A stretch of DNA of 64,000 nt from Novosphingobium umbonatum (lineage in GTDB: Bacteria > Pseudomonadota > Alphaproteobacteria > Sphingomonadales > Sphingomonadaceae): assembly GCF_004005905.1 (NCBI RefSeq), contig NZ_SACO01000010.1, forward strand, positions 62,001-126,000, in the 5' to 3' direction. The translations under genes were made by a program, and so were the position numbers. The notes under the pieces were generated by a model. The model made no database searches, was not told the DNA's origin, and saw nothing but the letters and a program-made list of their open reading frames with translations. Below, in pieces: positions 1 to 8,258 of this stretch. Positions within the stretch are counted from its first letter, which is position 1, and each line of letters begins with the position of its first letter.

Positions 1-192
1 GCCGCATCGAACAAGATCGACGCGGGCGAGGAACTGGAAGCCCATTACCGCAACCGTTCGATGCTGAAGCGCGATGTGCTGCCTGAAGACATTGCCGAAG
101 CGGCCTACTTCCTTGGCAGCGAAGCCTCGGCCAAGTCGACCGGTAACATGATCAATGTGGATGCAGGCAACGTTCAGGCCTTCACCCGCTAA
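1..192 (+). CDS. Bifunctional rhamnulose-1-phosphate aldolase/short-chain dehydrogenase, C-terminal end (partial)
   Basis: Open reading frame entering from the left edge and ending in TAA at 190-192; 63 residues are visible. The tail has the late part of a short-chain dehydrogenase fold (a PEDIAEAAYFLGSE stretch followed by TGNMINVDAGN), which is where SDR proteins close the NAD-binding domain. The wording matches the C-terminus of the aldolase-SDR fusion used in bacterial L-rhamnose catabolism, which cleaves rhamnulose-1-phosphate and oxidises lactaldehyde. Rhamnose isomerase lies 970 bases downstream on the same strand, which supports this. The aldolase half is outside the window, so a plain SDR remains possible. 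Confidence 0.7.
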   Translation, partial: AASNKIDAGEELEAHYRNRSMLKRDVLPEDIAEAAYFLGSEASAKSTGNMINVDAGNVQAFTR

Positions 193-219
193 TAAGGCGG
201 GGAATGGAGAGGATAGAAC

Positions 220-1164
220 ATGACGCGAATCGCATCTCTTTGCACCTTGGTTGCCACGCTGGTCCTGAGCGGACCGGCGCTGGCACAGGGCGGTATGCCG
301 GTGATGGTGCCTGCCAAGGCTCCGGCTGACCAGCAGGCCATCCCGCTTTACGGCAAGGCCAACCCCGGTTCGCTGTCCAGCGAAGTGTGGAGCCGCGCCG
401 GAGGCAAGGATTACACCGTCCGCAACGTCACCTATCCCACGCTGACGCCGGTCCTGCCCGCCAAGGGCAAGGCCAATGGCGCGGCGGTGGTGGTGGCACC
501 GGGCGGTGCCTTCATGCTGTTGGCGATGGATCACGAAGGCTGGAAAGTAGCCCATGCGTTGGCCGCGCGGGGCATCACCGCCTTTGTGCTGAAATATCGC
601 CTGACGCCCACGCCCAGGGATGAGAAGGAAGCTGCGCCCTTTATGGGGGCCAAGCTGGCGCAGGAAATCGGCCATCCGATGAGTGGCGAATTGCTGGGCA
701 AGAGCGAGGCGCCCGCCGATGGCGCGGCAGCGATCGCCTATGTGCGCAGCCATGCGGCCAGCTATGGCATCGACCCCAAGCGGATCGGCATGATCGGCTT
801 TTCCGCCGGTGCGATGACCGCCCGCCGTGTGGCGCTGGATGCACCTGTTGCGGCGCGGCCCGATTTCCTCGGCTATATCTATGGTCCGCAGGATGCCGAA
901 AATGTTCCGGCCGATGCGCCGCCCATGTTCGATGCCATCGCGCTGGACGATGCTCTGTTCCCCTCCAAGGGTTTCCCGATTGCGCAAAGCTGGATGGCGG
1001 CCAAGCGTCCGGTGGAAATCCATGGCTATCAACAGGGCAACCACGGCTTTGGCCTTGGCGTGCCCGGCACCACCACCACTCACGTTCTCGATCAATTCAT
1101 CGCCTGGCTCGATATGCAGGGCTTCCTTGCCAAGGGCCCGAATGCGCGAAAGGATAGCAAGTGA
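220..1164 (+). CDS. Exported alpha/beta-hydrolase (acetyl esterase/lipase family)
   Basis: A 314-residue protein with an N-terminal signal peptide (hydrophobic stretch ending ALAQ near residue 23) and an alpha/beta-hydrolase core. An oxyanion-region APGGAF motif sits near residue 91, the nucleophile elbow GFSAG has Ser195, and a late NHGFG supplies the probable catalytic His. The family includes periplasmic acetyl esterases that remove acyl groups from plant glycosides and polysaccharides. It lies between rhamnose catabolic genes and its stop overlaps the GTG start of rhaI by four bases, so translation is probably coupled. The probable role is deacetylation of an acetylated rhamnoside before hydrolysis; the substrate is inferred. 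Confidence 0.75.
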   Translation: MTRIASLCTLVATLVLSGPALAQGGMPVMVPAKAPADQQAIPLYGKANPGSLSSEVWSRAGGKDYTVRNVTYPTLTPVLPAKGKANGAAVVVAPGGAFMLLAMDHEGWKVAHALAARGITAFVLKYRLTPTPRDEKEAAPFMGAKLAQEIGHPMSGELLGKSEAPADGAAAIAYVRSHAASYGIDPKRIGMIGFSAGAMTARRVALDAPVAARPDFLGYIYGPQDAENVPADAPPMFDAIALDDALFPSKGFPIAQSWMAAKRPVEIHGYQQGNHGFGLGVPGTTTTHVLDQFIAWLDMQGFLAKGPNARKDSK

Positions 1165-2450
1165 CTCTTCCCATCTCCTCCGATCTGATCGCCGAGCATA
1201 ATGCCAAGGGGCTTGATGCCCTGAACGAGGATTATGCCGCACTGGGCCGCAAGCTGGCGCGCACGGGCATCGACATTGACGCGATCAAGGCCCGCGTCGC
1301 CGGTTTCTCGGTCGCCGTCCCCTCGTGGGGCGCTGGCCGTGGCGGCACGCGCTTTGCCAAGTTCCCCATTGCGGGCGAACCCACCAATATCCATGAAAAG
1401 CTGGAAGACTGCGCCGTCATCCAGCAGCTGGGCCGCCGCACGCCCCGCGTCTCGCCGCATTTCCCTTGGGACAAGGTGTCGGACTACAAGGCTCTGCGCG
1501 AAGAAGCCGCTGACCTTGGCCTTGGCTGGGATGCGGTAAACTCGAACACGTTTCAGGATCAGGTGGGTCAGGCCCACACCTATGCCAATGGCTCGCTGTC
1601 CTCGCAGGATGCAGGCGCGCGCCAACAGGCTGTGGAACATAACATCGAATGCATCGAAATCGGCAAGCAGCTGGGGTCGACCGATCTGACCGTGTGGGTG
1701 GGCGATGGCACCAACTTCCCCGGCCAGCAGGATCTGGGCCGCAGCCTTGACCGCTATCTGGATGCCGCAGCCCAAATCTATGCCGCGCTGCCCGATGATT
1801 GGCGCATGCTGCTGGAACACAAGATGTTCGAGCCTGCTTTCTACTCCACCGTCATTTCCGACTGGGGCAGCTCGATTCTGGCCGCGCAGACCTTGGGCGA
1901 CAAGTGCAAGTGCCTTGTCGACCTTGGCCACCATGCGCCCAATGTGAACATCGAACAGATCGTGGCCCGCCTGCACCGCTTTGGCAAGCTGGGTGGTTTC
2001 CACTTCAACGATAGCAAATATGGCGATGACGATCTGGATTCGGGCAGCATCAACCCGCACCAGCTGTTCCTCGTCTTCAACGAACTGGCCGAGGCCGAAG
2101 CCAATCCGCGTGATGGTTTCAACCCCAGCTATATGATCGACCAGTCGCATAATGTGACCGATCCGATCGAATCGATGCTGTCCAGCGCCGAAACCATTGC
2201 TGCCTGCTTTGCCAAGGCCGCTCTGGTGGACCGCGCAGCGCTGCATGCCGCGCAGGAAGCCAATGACACGATGATGGCGTTCCAGGCCCTGCGCCGCGCC
2301 TATAATATCGACGTGGCCCCCATTCTGGCCATGGCCCGCGTGGAAGCCGGTGGCGCGCTGGATGTGCTGGAAGCCTATCGCCTGAGCGGCTATCGCGCCC
2401 GCAAGGCGCAGGAGCGCAAGGCGGTTGGCCTTGGTGCCGGCATCGTATGA
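1161..2450 (+). CDS. rhaI: L-rhamnose isomerase (RhaI type)
   Basis: A 429-residue TIM-barrel sugar isomerase of the non-enteric RhaI type, which converts L-rhamnose to L-rhamnulose in the cytoplasm using divalent metal. Family landmarks include VPSWGAGRGGTRFA near the N-terminus, PHFPWDK, VWVGDGTNFPGQ, a LLEHKMFEPAFYST strand, DLGHHAPN and GFHFNDSKYGDDDLD, which carry the metal- and substrate-binding His, Asp and Glu residues. It starts with GTG overlapping the preceding esterase stop (GTGA). With the aldolase/dehydrogenase upstream it gives most of a rhamnose route; the rhamnulose kinase must lie outside the window. Confidence 0.92.
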   Translation: MTLPISSDLIAEHNAKGLDALNEDYAALGRKLARTGIDIDAIKARVAGFSVAVPSWGAGRGGTRFAKFPIAGEPTNIHEKLEDCAVIQQLGRRTPRVSPHFPWDKVSDYKALREEAADLGLGWDAVNSNTFQDQVGQAHTYANGSLSSQDAGARQQAVEHNIECIEIGKQLGSTDLTVWVGDGTNFPGQQDLGRSLDRYLDAAAQIYAALPDDWRMLLEHKMFEPAFYSTVISDWGSSILAAQTLGDKCKCLVDLGHHAPNVNIEQIVARLHRFGKLGGFHFNDSKYGDDDLDSGSINPHQLFLVFNELAEAEANPRDGFNPSYMIDQSHNVTDPIESMLSSAETIAACFAKAALVDRAALHAAQEANDTMMAFQALRRAYNIDVAPILAMARVEAGGALDVLEAYRLSGYRARKAQERKAVGLGAGIV

Positions 2451-2500
2451 TCCTTGGTGTTGGGCCGTCTAAACGGCCTGCCCATTTGAACTGAACAGGC

Positions 2501-2550
2501 GCCGCCTTTGGACCTTTCCCGCTTGAGGAAAGGCCACAGGCGGCGTTTTT
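2501..2550 (+). terminator. Rho-independent terminator after rhaI
   Basis: A two-part hairpin: outer arms GCCGCCT (2501-2507) and AGGCGGC (2538-2544) enclose inner arms CCTTTCC (2513-2519) and GGAAAGG (2527-2533). A T-run follows at 2546-2550. It separates the rhamnose isomerase operon from the rhamnosidase gene. Confidence 0.85.
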
Positions 2551-2552
2551 CC

Positions 2553-2561
2553 TTGTAACAA
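2553..2561. promoter_or_regulatory. TTGTAACAA motif upstream of the rhamnosidase
   Basis: The near-palindromic 9-mer TTGTAACAA lies 30 bases before the rhamnosidase start, right after a terminator T-run. An identical word lies at 14416-14424, also just after a terminator and just before the alpha/beta-hydrolase/GH1 operon. Its shared placement ahead of two glycoside-hydrolase transcription units suggests an operator or promoter element. The binding protein is unknown. Confidence 0.3.
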
Positions 2562-2590
2562 CACACAAGTCTCGGGGGAGACGTATTACC

Positions 2591-5500
2591 ATGGCGCCTA
2601 TCCGCTTCACTCGCCGCCACAAGCTGGCCCTTTCGCTGGCCAGCGCTTTGGCCCTGTCGGGTTCTGCCTTTGCGCAACAGGCCGACCTTGAAACCCAGTT
2701 CCGTGATCCGCCCCAATCGGCCCGCCCGCGCGTGTGGTGGCATTGGATGAACGGCAATATCACCAAGGACGGTATCGCCAAGGATATGGCGTGGATGAAG
2801 TCGGTGGGCATTGGCGGTTTGCAGAATTTCGACGTGAACCTGCAAACGCCGCAAGTGGTTGAAAAGCGCCTCGCCTATATGACGCCGGAGTGGAAGGACG
2901 CCTTCCGCTTTGCCGCGCAAGAGGCCGAAAGGCAGGGGCTTGAACTGGCGATTGCCGCCTCGCCGGGTTGGAGCGAGACGGGCGGCCCCTGGGTCAAGCC
3001 TGCGGATGGTCTGAAAAAGCTGGTGTGGAGCGAGACGCTGGTGCCTGCTGGCAAGGCGTTCAAGGGCAAGATTGCCACCCCGCCCCAGATCACCGGACCC
3101 TATCAGGCGATGGGCAAGGGGCTGGGCTTTGACGATATTGCCGCAGGCCATCACCCCGAGGCGGCACCCAATTATTACAGCGATGTCGCGGTATTGGCCG
3201 TGCCGGTGGCGGTACAGGCCACGCCCGCGCCCAAGGCCAGCGTAGGCGGGCAAGCGGTGGATGCCGCCCTGCTGTTTGACAGCAATCTGACCGCGGGCGT
3301 TTCCGTGCCGCGCGGCACGGCGCAGGCGGCGGGCAATGTCACCTATGCCTATGACGCGCCGCAGACCATGCGCAGCGCCACCGTCTTTGTGCCCGGCGCC
3401 AAGATCATGTTCCGTGGCCCCACGGTCGATCCGGTGCTGGAGGCCAGCGATGATGGCCAGAACTGGCGCGAGATCACCCATTTCACCGTGGCTGATGTCC
3501 CCACCACGGTCAGTTTTGCGCCCGTCACCGCCAAGTTCTTCCGTCTGGTGCTCAAGCCTTTGGTCTCCACCTCCGCCAATATGGGCGCGCCTGCCGAGGG
3601 CGTGGAAATCCCCGGCCTGTTCGCTACTTTGGCTGGCGGGGATCAGCCGTGGACGCTGGGTCAATTCGGGCTCTACGCCGAGGCGAAGGTCAATCTGGCC
3701 GAGACCAAGGCTGGTTTCGCGCTGGCGCATGACTATTATACGCTGACCAATCCGGCCGATGCCGCCACGGGCGCCACGGCGGCGCAAGTGGTGGATCTGA
3801 CCAAGCTGGTGCAGGCCGATGGCTCGCTGGACTGGAAGGCGCCTGCTTTGCCCAAGGGGCAGCAGTGGCGGATCGTCCGTCTGGGCGCCAGCTTGCTGGG
3901 CACCACCAACCATCCCGCCCCTGCCGAGGCGACCGGCCTGGAGGTCGACAAGTTCGATGCCGATGCGGTGGGCCGTTATATGGACCATTATCTGGGCATG
4001 TATCGCGATGCCGCCGGTGCCGACATGATCGGGGCCAAGGGCGTGCGTGCGATCCTGACCGATTCGATCGAGGTGGGCGCGGCCAATTACACGCCCAAGA
4101 TGCTGGCCCAGTTCAAGGCGCTACGCGGCTATGACGCTACGCCCTGGTTGCCCGCGCTGACCGGCATGCTGGTGGGCAGCCGCGAGGATAGCGACAAGTT
4201 CCTCTATGACTGGCGCCGCACTCTGGCCGATCTGATGGCTAGTGAGCATTATGGCACGGTGGCGGCCAAGGCCCATGCGGCGGGCTTGAAGGTCTATGGC
4301 GAGGCGCTGGAGGATCATCGCCCCAGCCTTGGCGATGACATGTCGATGCGTACCCATGCCGATGTGCCGATGGCCGCGCTCTGGACCTTTACCCAAAAGG
4401 ACGGGCCCAACCCCTCCTATCTGGCCGATATGAAGGGTGCGGCCAGCGTGGCGCATATCTATGGGCAGAATCTGGTGGCGGCTGAATCGATGACTTCGGC
4501 GCTGACCTATTGGGCCGATAGTCCGCGCACGTTGAAGCATGTGATCGATCTGGAGTTCGTGACCGGCGTGAACCGTCCGGTGGTGCATACTTCGGTGCAT
4601 CAGCCTTCGGATGACAAGGTGCCCGGCCTGTCGTTGATGATCTTTGGTCAATATTTCAACCGGCACGAGGCATGGGCGCCTTTGGCCAAGGGCTGGGTCG
4701 ATTATATCAGCCGCAACAGCCTGTTGCTGCAGAACGGGCGCAATGTGGCCGATGTGGGCTATTTCTATGGCGAGGAAGCCCCGATCACGGGCCTGTATGG
4801 TGACAAGAAGGTGGGCGATGCGCCCAAGACCCGCGCCTTTGACTTTGTGAATTTTGACGCGTTGACCGGTGCCTTGCGCAATGAGGGCAAGGAATTGGTG
4901 TCGGCCGGTGGTGCGCGTTATGGCGCGCTCTATCTGGGCGGGTCGAGCTACAAGATGACCTTGCCCGCGCTACGCAAGATTGCCGCGCTGGCGCAGGGCG
5001 GGGCGACGATCATCGGCATGGCGCCGCAGGGTTCGCCCAGCCTTGGTCAGGAGGACAAGGCCGAATATGCCGCGCTGGTGGCCAAGCTGTGGCCCGCTGG
5101 CGGTGATACGGTGGTCGGCAAGGGCCGCGTGATCGCCAGCCAGAATGTCGAGGAAGCGCTAGACAAGGCAGGCATCGCGCCCGATTTCCGCATGAGCGGC
5201 GGGGCAGCCGATGCTGAGGTGCCTTTCCTGCATCGCCGCTGGGAATCGGGCGACAGCTATTTCCTCGTCAACCGCAAGGAGCGCGTGGAAAGCTTTACCG
5301 CCCATTTCCGCGTGACCGGCAAGCAGCCCGAATTGTGGCATGCCGAAACCGGCACGTTCGAACCGGTGAGCTATCGCATCGAGAATGGCGAGACGATCGT
5401 GCCCCTGACGCTGCTGGCGGAAGAATCGGTGCATGTCGTGTTCCGCAAGCCTGCCACGGGTGACGCGCTGGCCATCAAGAAACTGGCCCCTGCGCCGCTC

Positions 5501-5977
5501 TCCACGCTGGACGGCGCATGGACGGTGGCCTTCCAATCCGGACGCGGCGCTCCGGCCAGTGTGGTGCTGCCCCAGCTGGCCCCGCTCAATGAAAATGCCG
5601 ATAGCGGCATCGCCCATTTCTCGGGCGTTGCCACCTATGCCAAGGACTTTGCCGCGCCCAAGGGTTGGAAGGCGGGGCAGCCGCTCTGGCTCAACCTGGG
5701 CCAATTGCGCGAAGTCGCGCAGGTCAGCGTCAATGGCAAGGATCTGGGCATTGTCTGGCACGCGCCCTATCGGGTGGATCTGGGCAGCGCGGTCAAGGCG
5801 GGCAAGAACCATGTCGAGATCCGCGTGGCCAATCTGTGGATCAACCGCCTGATTGGCGATGCACAGAAAGGCGCGCAGAAAGTGACCTTTACCGCCATGC
5901 CAACCTATCGCCCCGATGCGCCTTTGCGCGAATCGGGCCTGATCGGTCCGGTGGTGCTGGAAGGCGCCGCCCGATAA
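2591..5977 (+). CDS. Exported alpha-L-rhamnosidase, glycoside hydrolase family 106-like
   Basis: An 1128-residue protein with a signal peptide (cleavage near the LSGSAFAQQ segment, about residue 29). The N-terminal FRDPPQSARPRVWWHWMNGN block and IGGLQNFDVN are hallmarks of the large GH106 rhamnosidase family. These enzymes release terminal L-rhamnose from plant glycosides and rhamnogalacturonans. A jelly-roll carbohydrate-binding part is seen near residues 230-320 and a C-terminal galactose-binding-like fold near 960-1120 (YAKDF, VSVNGKDLGIVWHAPYRVDL). The start is ATG 2591 with a GGGGGAG ribosome site. Rhamnose isomerase just upstream would use the product. It is likely periplasmic or surface-associated. 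Confidence 0.88.
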   Translation: MAPIRFTRRHKLALSLASALALSGSAFAQQADLETQFRDPPQSARPRVWWHWMNGNITKDGIAKDMAWMKSVGIGGLQNFDVNLQTPQVVEKRLAYMTPEWKDAFRFAAQEAERQGLELAIAASPGWSETGGPWVKPADGLKKLVWSETLVPAGKAFKGKIATPPQITGPYQAMGKGLGFDDIAAGHHPEAAPNYYSDVAVLAVPVAVQATPAPKASVGGQAVDAALLFDSNLTAGVSVPRGTAQAAGNVTYAYDAPQTMRSATVFVPGAKIMFRGPTVDPVLEASDDGQNWREITHFTVADVPTTVSFAPVTAKFFRLVLKPLVSTSANMGAPAEGVEIPGLFATLAGGDQPWTLGQFGLYAEAKVNLAETKAGFALAHDYYTLTNPADAATGATAAQVVDLTKLVQADGSLDWKAPALPKGQQWRIVRLGASLLGTTNHPAPAEATGLEVDKFDADAVGRYMDHYLGMYRDAAGADMIGAKGVRAILTDSIEVGAANYTPKMLAQFKALRGYDATPWLPALTGMLVGSREDSDKFLYDWRRTLADLMASEHYGTVAAKAHAAGLKVYGEALEDHRPSLGDDMSMRTHADVPMAALWTFTQKDGPNPSYLADMKGAASVAHIYGQNLVAAESMTSALTYWADSPRTLKHVIDLEFVTGVNRPVVHTSVHQPSDDKVPGLSLMIFGQYFNRHEAWAPLAKGWVDYISRNSLLLQNGRNVADVGYFYGEEAPITGLYGDKKVGDAPKTRAFDFVNFDALTGALRNEGKELVSAGGARYGALYLGGSSYKMTLPALRKIAALAQGGATIIGMAPQGSPSLGQEDKAEYAALVAKLWPAGGDTVVGKGRVIASQNVEEALDKAGIAPDFRMSGGAADAEVPFLHRRWESGDSYFLVNRKERVESFTAHFRVTGKQPELWHAETGTFEPVSYRIENGETIVPLTLLAEESVHVVFRKPATGDALAIKKLAPAPLSTLDGAWTVAFQSGRGAPASVVLPQLAPLNENADSGIAHFSGVATYAKDFAAPKGWKAGQPLWLNLGQLREVAQVSVNGKDLGIVWHAPYRVDLGSAVKAGKNHVEIRVANLWINRLIGDAQKGAQKVTFTAMPTYRPDAPLRESGLIGPVVLEGAAR

Positions 5978-5993
5978 GGCTATAGGACCCATC

Positions 5994-6890
5994 ATGATCG
6001 ACCCCCGCGCCCTTCGCACATTCCACGAAGTCTGCCGCGCGGGGTCGATCAGCGGCGCGGCGCGTGCGCTCAACATCTCCCAACCTTCGGTGTCCAGCGC
6101 GATTGCCATGCTGGAGGGGCGGTTGGGCGCCACCCTGTTTGAACGCACCCGCACCGGCATTGTGCTGACCCCGGCGGGCGAGGCTTTGCGGCTGCGGGCG
6201 CAAATGCTCGATCACCTGTTGCGCGATGCCGAGGCCGAAGTGGCCGCCGCACAGGAAGGGGCAGGCGGCCCCTTGCGCATTGGCGGCACGCCCGGCGCCT
6301 TGGTCAGCCTGCTGCCTCTGGCCATTGCGCGCATGGAGGAGTCAGTGCCGCGCATGACCTTGCATGTGCTGGAACGCGCCGACCGCGAATTGACCGGCAT
6401 GTTGCGCGAGGGCGACATTGAACTGGCCTTTGTCACCACCGCGATGGAAGAGCCCGATCCCGATATTGCCGAAAAGACCTTTGCCCGTGATCCCTTCGCG
6501 CTGATGGTCTCGGCCGAGAACAAGGCGATGGCGGGCAGCATTTCCCTAAGGCAGGCCGACAGTCTGCGCTGGGTCTTGCCCGAGGCGCAGGGCGCGTTCC
6601 GGCGGCAGGTGGACGCCTTGTTTGCGGCCGCCGGTGTGGCCGCCCCGCGCGATGTGATTCGCTGCGATTCGCTGCTGACCACCAAGGCGATTGTGCGCGA
6701 CACCGGACGGGTGACCATCCTGCCCATGCGGGTGGCGGCCAGCGAATTGTCGATGGGGGTCTTGCGCGCCGTCCGCATTGCCGAGGCCGGTTTTGAACGC
6801 AGCGTGGGTGTGCGTTGGCTGAAAGGGCGCGAGCCATCGGCGCTGGCGCGGCAATTGCTGGCCCATCTGGCCGAGGGTGAGGCTATTTAG
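5994..6890 (+). CDS. LysR-family transcriptional regulator
   Basis: A 298-residue LysR-type regulator with a winged helix-turn-helix at residues 1-60 (FHEVCRAGSISGAARALNISQPSVSSAI) and an effector-binding periplasmic-protein-like domain after about residue 90. It stands between the rhamnosidase gene and the amidohydrolase/hydroxylase operon, on the same strand. A perfect inverted repeat with LysR geometry lies just 3' of it, ahead of that operon, so it probably activates or represses the catabolic genes in response to an aromatic or sugar-derived ligand. The ligand is not known. Confidence 0.9.
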   Translation: MIDPRALRTFHEVCRAGSISGAARALNISQPSVSSAIAMLEGRLGATLFERTRTGIVLTPAGEALRLRAQMLDHLLRDAEAEVAAAQEGAGGPLRIGGTPGALVSLLPLAIARMEESVPRMTLHVLERADRELTGMLREGDIELAFVTTAMEEPDPDIAEKTFARDPFALMVSAENKAMAGSISLRQADSLRWVLPEAQGAFRRQVDALFAAAGVAAPRDVIRCDSLLTTKAIVRDTGRVTILPMRVAASELSMGVLRAVRIAEAGFERSVGVRWLKGREPSALARQLLAHLAEGEAI

Positions 6891-6897
6891 CCACAAC

Positions 6898-6916
6898 CCA
6901 TAGGCTGAACCTATGG
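6898..6916. promoter_or_regulatory. Candidate LysR operator (7-5-7 inverted repeat)
   Basis: CCATAGG-N5-CCTATGG is a perfect inverted repeat in the 121-base gap between the LysR gene and the amidohydrolase start. It contains the T-N11-A pattern (T6901 to A6913) typical of LysR-type binding sites. Placement about 100 bases before the operon start fits an activator site. Confidence 0.5.
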
Positions 6917-7011
6917 CAATCCCAAAATCGCGTATTTTACCTTATGATGCTGGCTTGGCAAAAGGGGCACAAGAGTGGCCGTCAGGTCCAGCATTCTAGG
7001 GAGAGCCAAGC

Positions 7012-8253
7012 GTGACCACGCTTTTCACCAATATTCGCATTTTTGATGGTACGCCCAACGCCACCCGCTTGGGGCAAGTGCTGGTCGATGGCGACAAGAT
7101 TGCCCGCGTGGCCTATGCTCCCGAAACGATTGACGCCCCCGAAGCCACGGTGGTGGATGGTCAGGGTGGCACGTTGATGCCCGGTCTGGTGGATGGCCAT
7201 ACCCATCTGCAATTGGGCAGCAGCGTCGAAAGCATGAGCAAGCCGGGCAATCACCCGACCGAAGTGCTGGCGCTGACCGCGGCCCATTGTGGCCGCGTGA
7301 TGCTCGATCATGGCTTTACGGCGGCCTATTCGGGCGGCTCGCCTTCGGCGGCGGCGGAAATCGCGGTGAAGGCCGCTTTTGACAAGGGCACGATGGCTGG
7401 CCCGCGTCTGGTGACCAGCTCGATGGAAAAGCTGCCCGGTGGTACGCCCGGCTTGATCTTCAAATTCCCCGACCGCGATACACGCCCCAGCGATCCGGCG
7501 GCTGTGGCTGGCTTTGTGGAAGAAATGGCGGCGTCGGGCCTACAAACGGTCAAGTTCCTGCTCAATGGCGTGTCGGCCATGGATCCGGGCACCAATCTGT
7601 CCGAACAGTTCCATGAAGATGAAATCATGGCGGCGGGTGAAGCCGCGCGTCGCTGCGGCGTGTCGTTGACGGCCCATTGCTACACCGCCGCCTCGATCAA
7701 GGTGGCGATCAAGGCCGGTTTCAAGGTGCTCTATCACTGCAACTATGCCGATGATGAGGCGCTGGACGCAATCGAGGCGGCCAAGGATTCGCTCTACATC
7801 GGTCTGGCTCCCGGCATTGAAGAAGCCGACCGCGACCGCGCGCCCAAGTTCGGCTTTATGGCCAGCGAGGGTCAGGTGGCCGAACAGATTTCCGCCGTCG
7901 AGCACAAGAAGGCCGTGGGTCGGGAATTGCGCAAGCGTGGCGTGCGTTCGGTGATCGGGGGCGATTATGGCTTCCCGTGGAACCCGATCGGCATGAATGC
8001 GCGCGATCTGGAACTGTTTGTCGAATGGTTTGGCTATTCGCCTGCGGAAACCCTGTCCTGCGCCACGATGGTGGGCGGTGAATTGATGGGTATGCCGATT
8101 GGCCAGATCAAGGAAGGCTATCTGGCCGACCTGCTGCTGGTGGCGGGCGATCCGACCGAGAATATCTCGCTGTTGCGCGACAAGGGCAACCTGAAGGCAA
8201 TCATGAAAGGCGGCGCCTTCCACAAGGCGCCTGCCGCAGCTGCGGTGGCATAA
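7012..8253 (+). CDS. Amidohydrolase-family metal-dependent hydrolase
   Basis: A 413-residue cytoplasmic amidohydrolase (imidazolonepropionase/prolidase-like branch). It shows the N-terminal composite beta part, then the metal motif LVDGHTHL (residues about 59-66), a second His in SLTAHCYTAASIK near 222, and a late Asp in GGDYGFPW near 320. Members hydrolyse amides, lactones or ring carbonyls. It is first in a compact operon with an aromatic hydroxylase, a ring-cleavage-type dioxygenase and an FAH hydrolase, so a hydrolytic step on an aromatic breakdown intermediate is more likely than nitrogen metabolism. The substrate cannot be read from the sequence. Confidence 0.8.
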   Translation: MTTLFTNIRIFDGTPNATRLGQVLVDGDKIARVAYAPETIDAPEATVVDGQGGTLMPGLVDGHTHLQLGSSVESMSKPGNHPTEVLALTAAHCGRVMLDHGFTAAYSGGSPSAAAEIAVKAAFDKGTMAGPRLVTSSMEKLPGGTPGLIFKFPDRDTRPSDPAAVAGFVEEMAASGLQTVKFLLNGVSAMDPGTNLSEQFHEDEIMAAGEAARRCGVSLTAHCYTAASIKVAIKAGFKVLYHCNYADDEALDAIEAAKDSLYIGLAPGIEEADRDRAPKFGFMASEGQVAEQISAVEHKKAVGRELRKRGVRSVIGGDYGFPWNPIGMNARDLELFVEWFGYSPAETLSCATMVGGELMGMPIGQIKEGYLADLLLVAGDPTENISLLRDKGNLKAIMKGGAFHKAPAAAAVA

Positions 8254-8258
8254 ATCCC

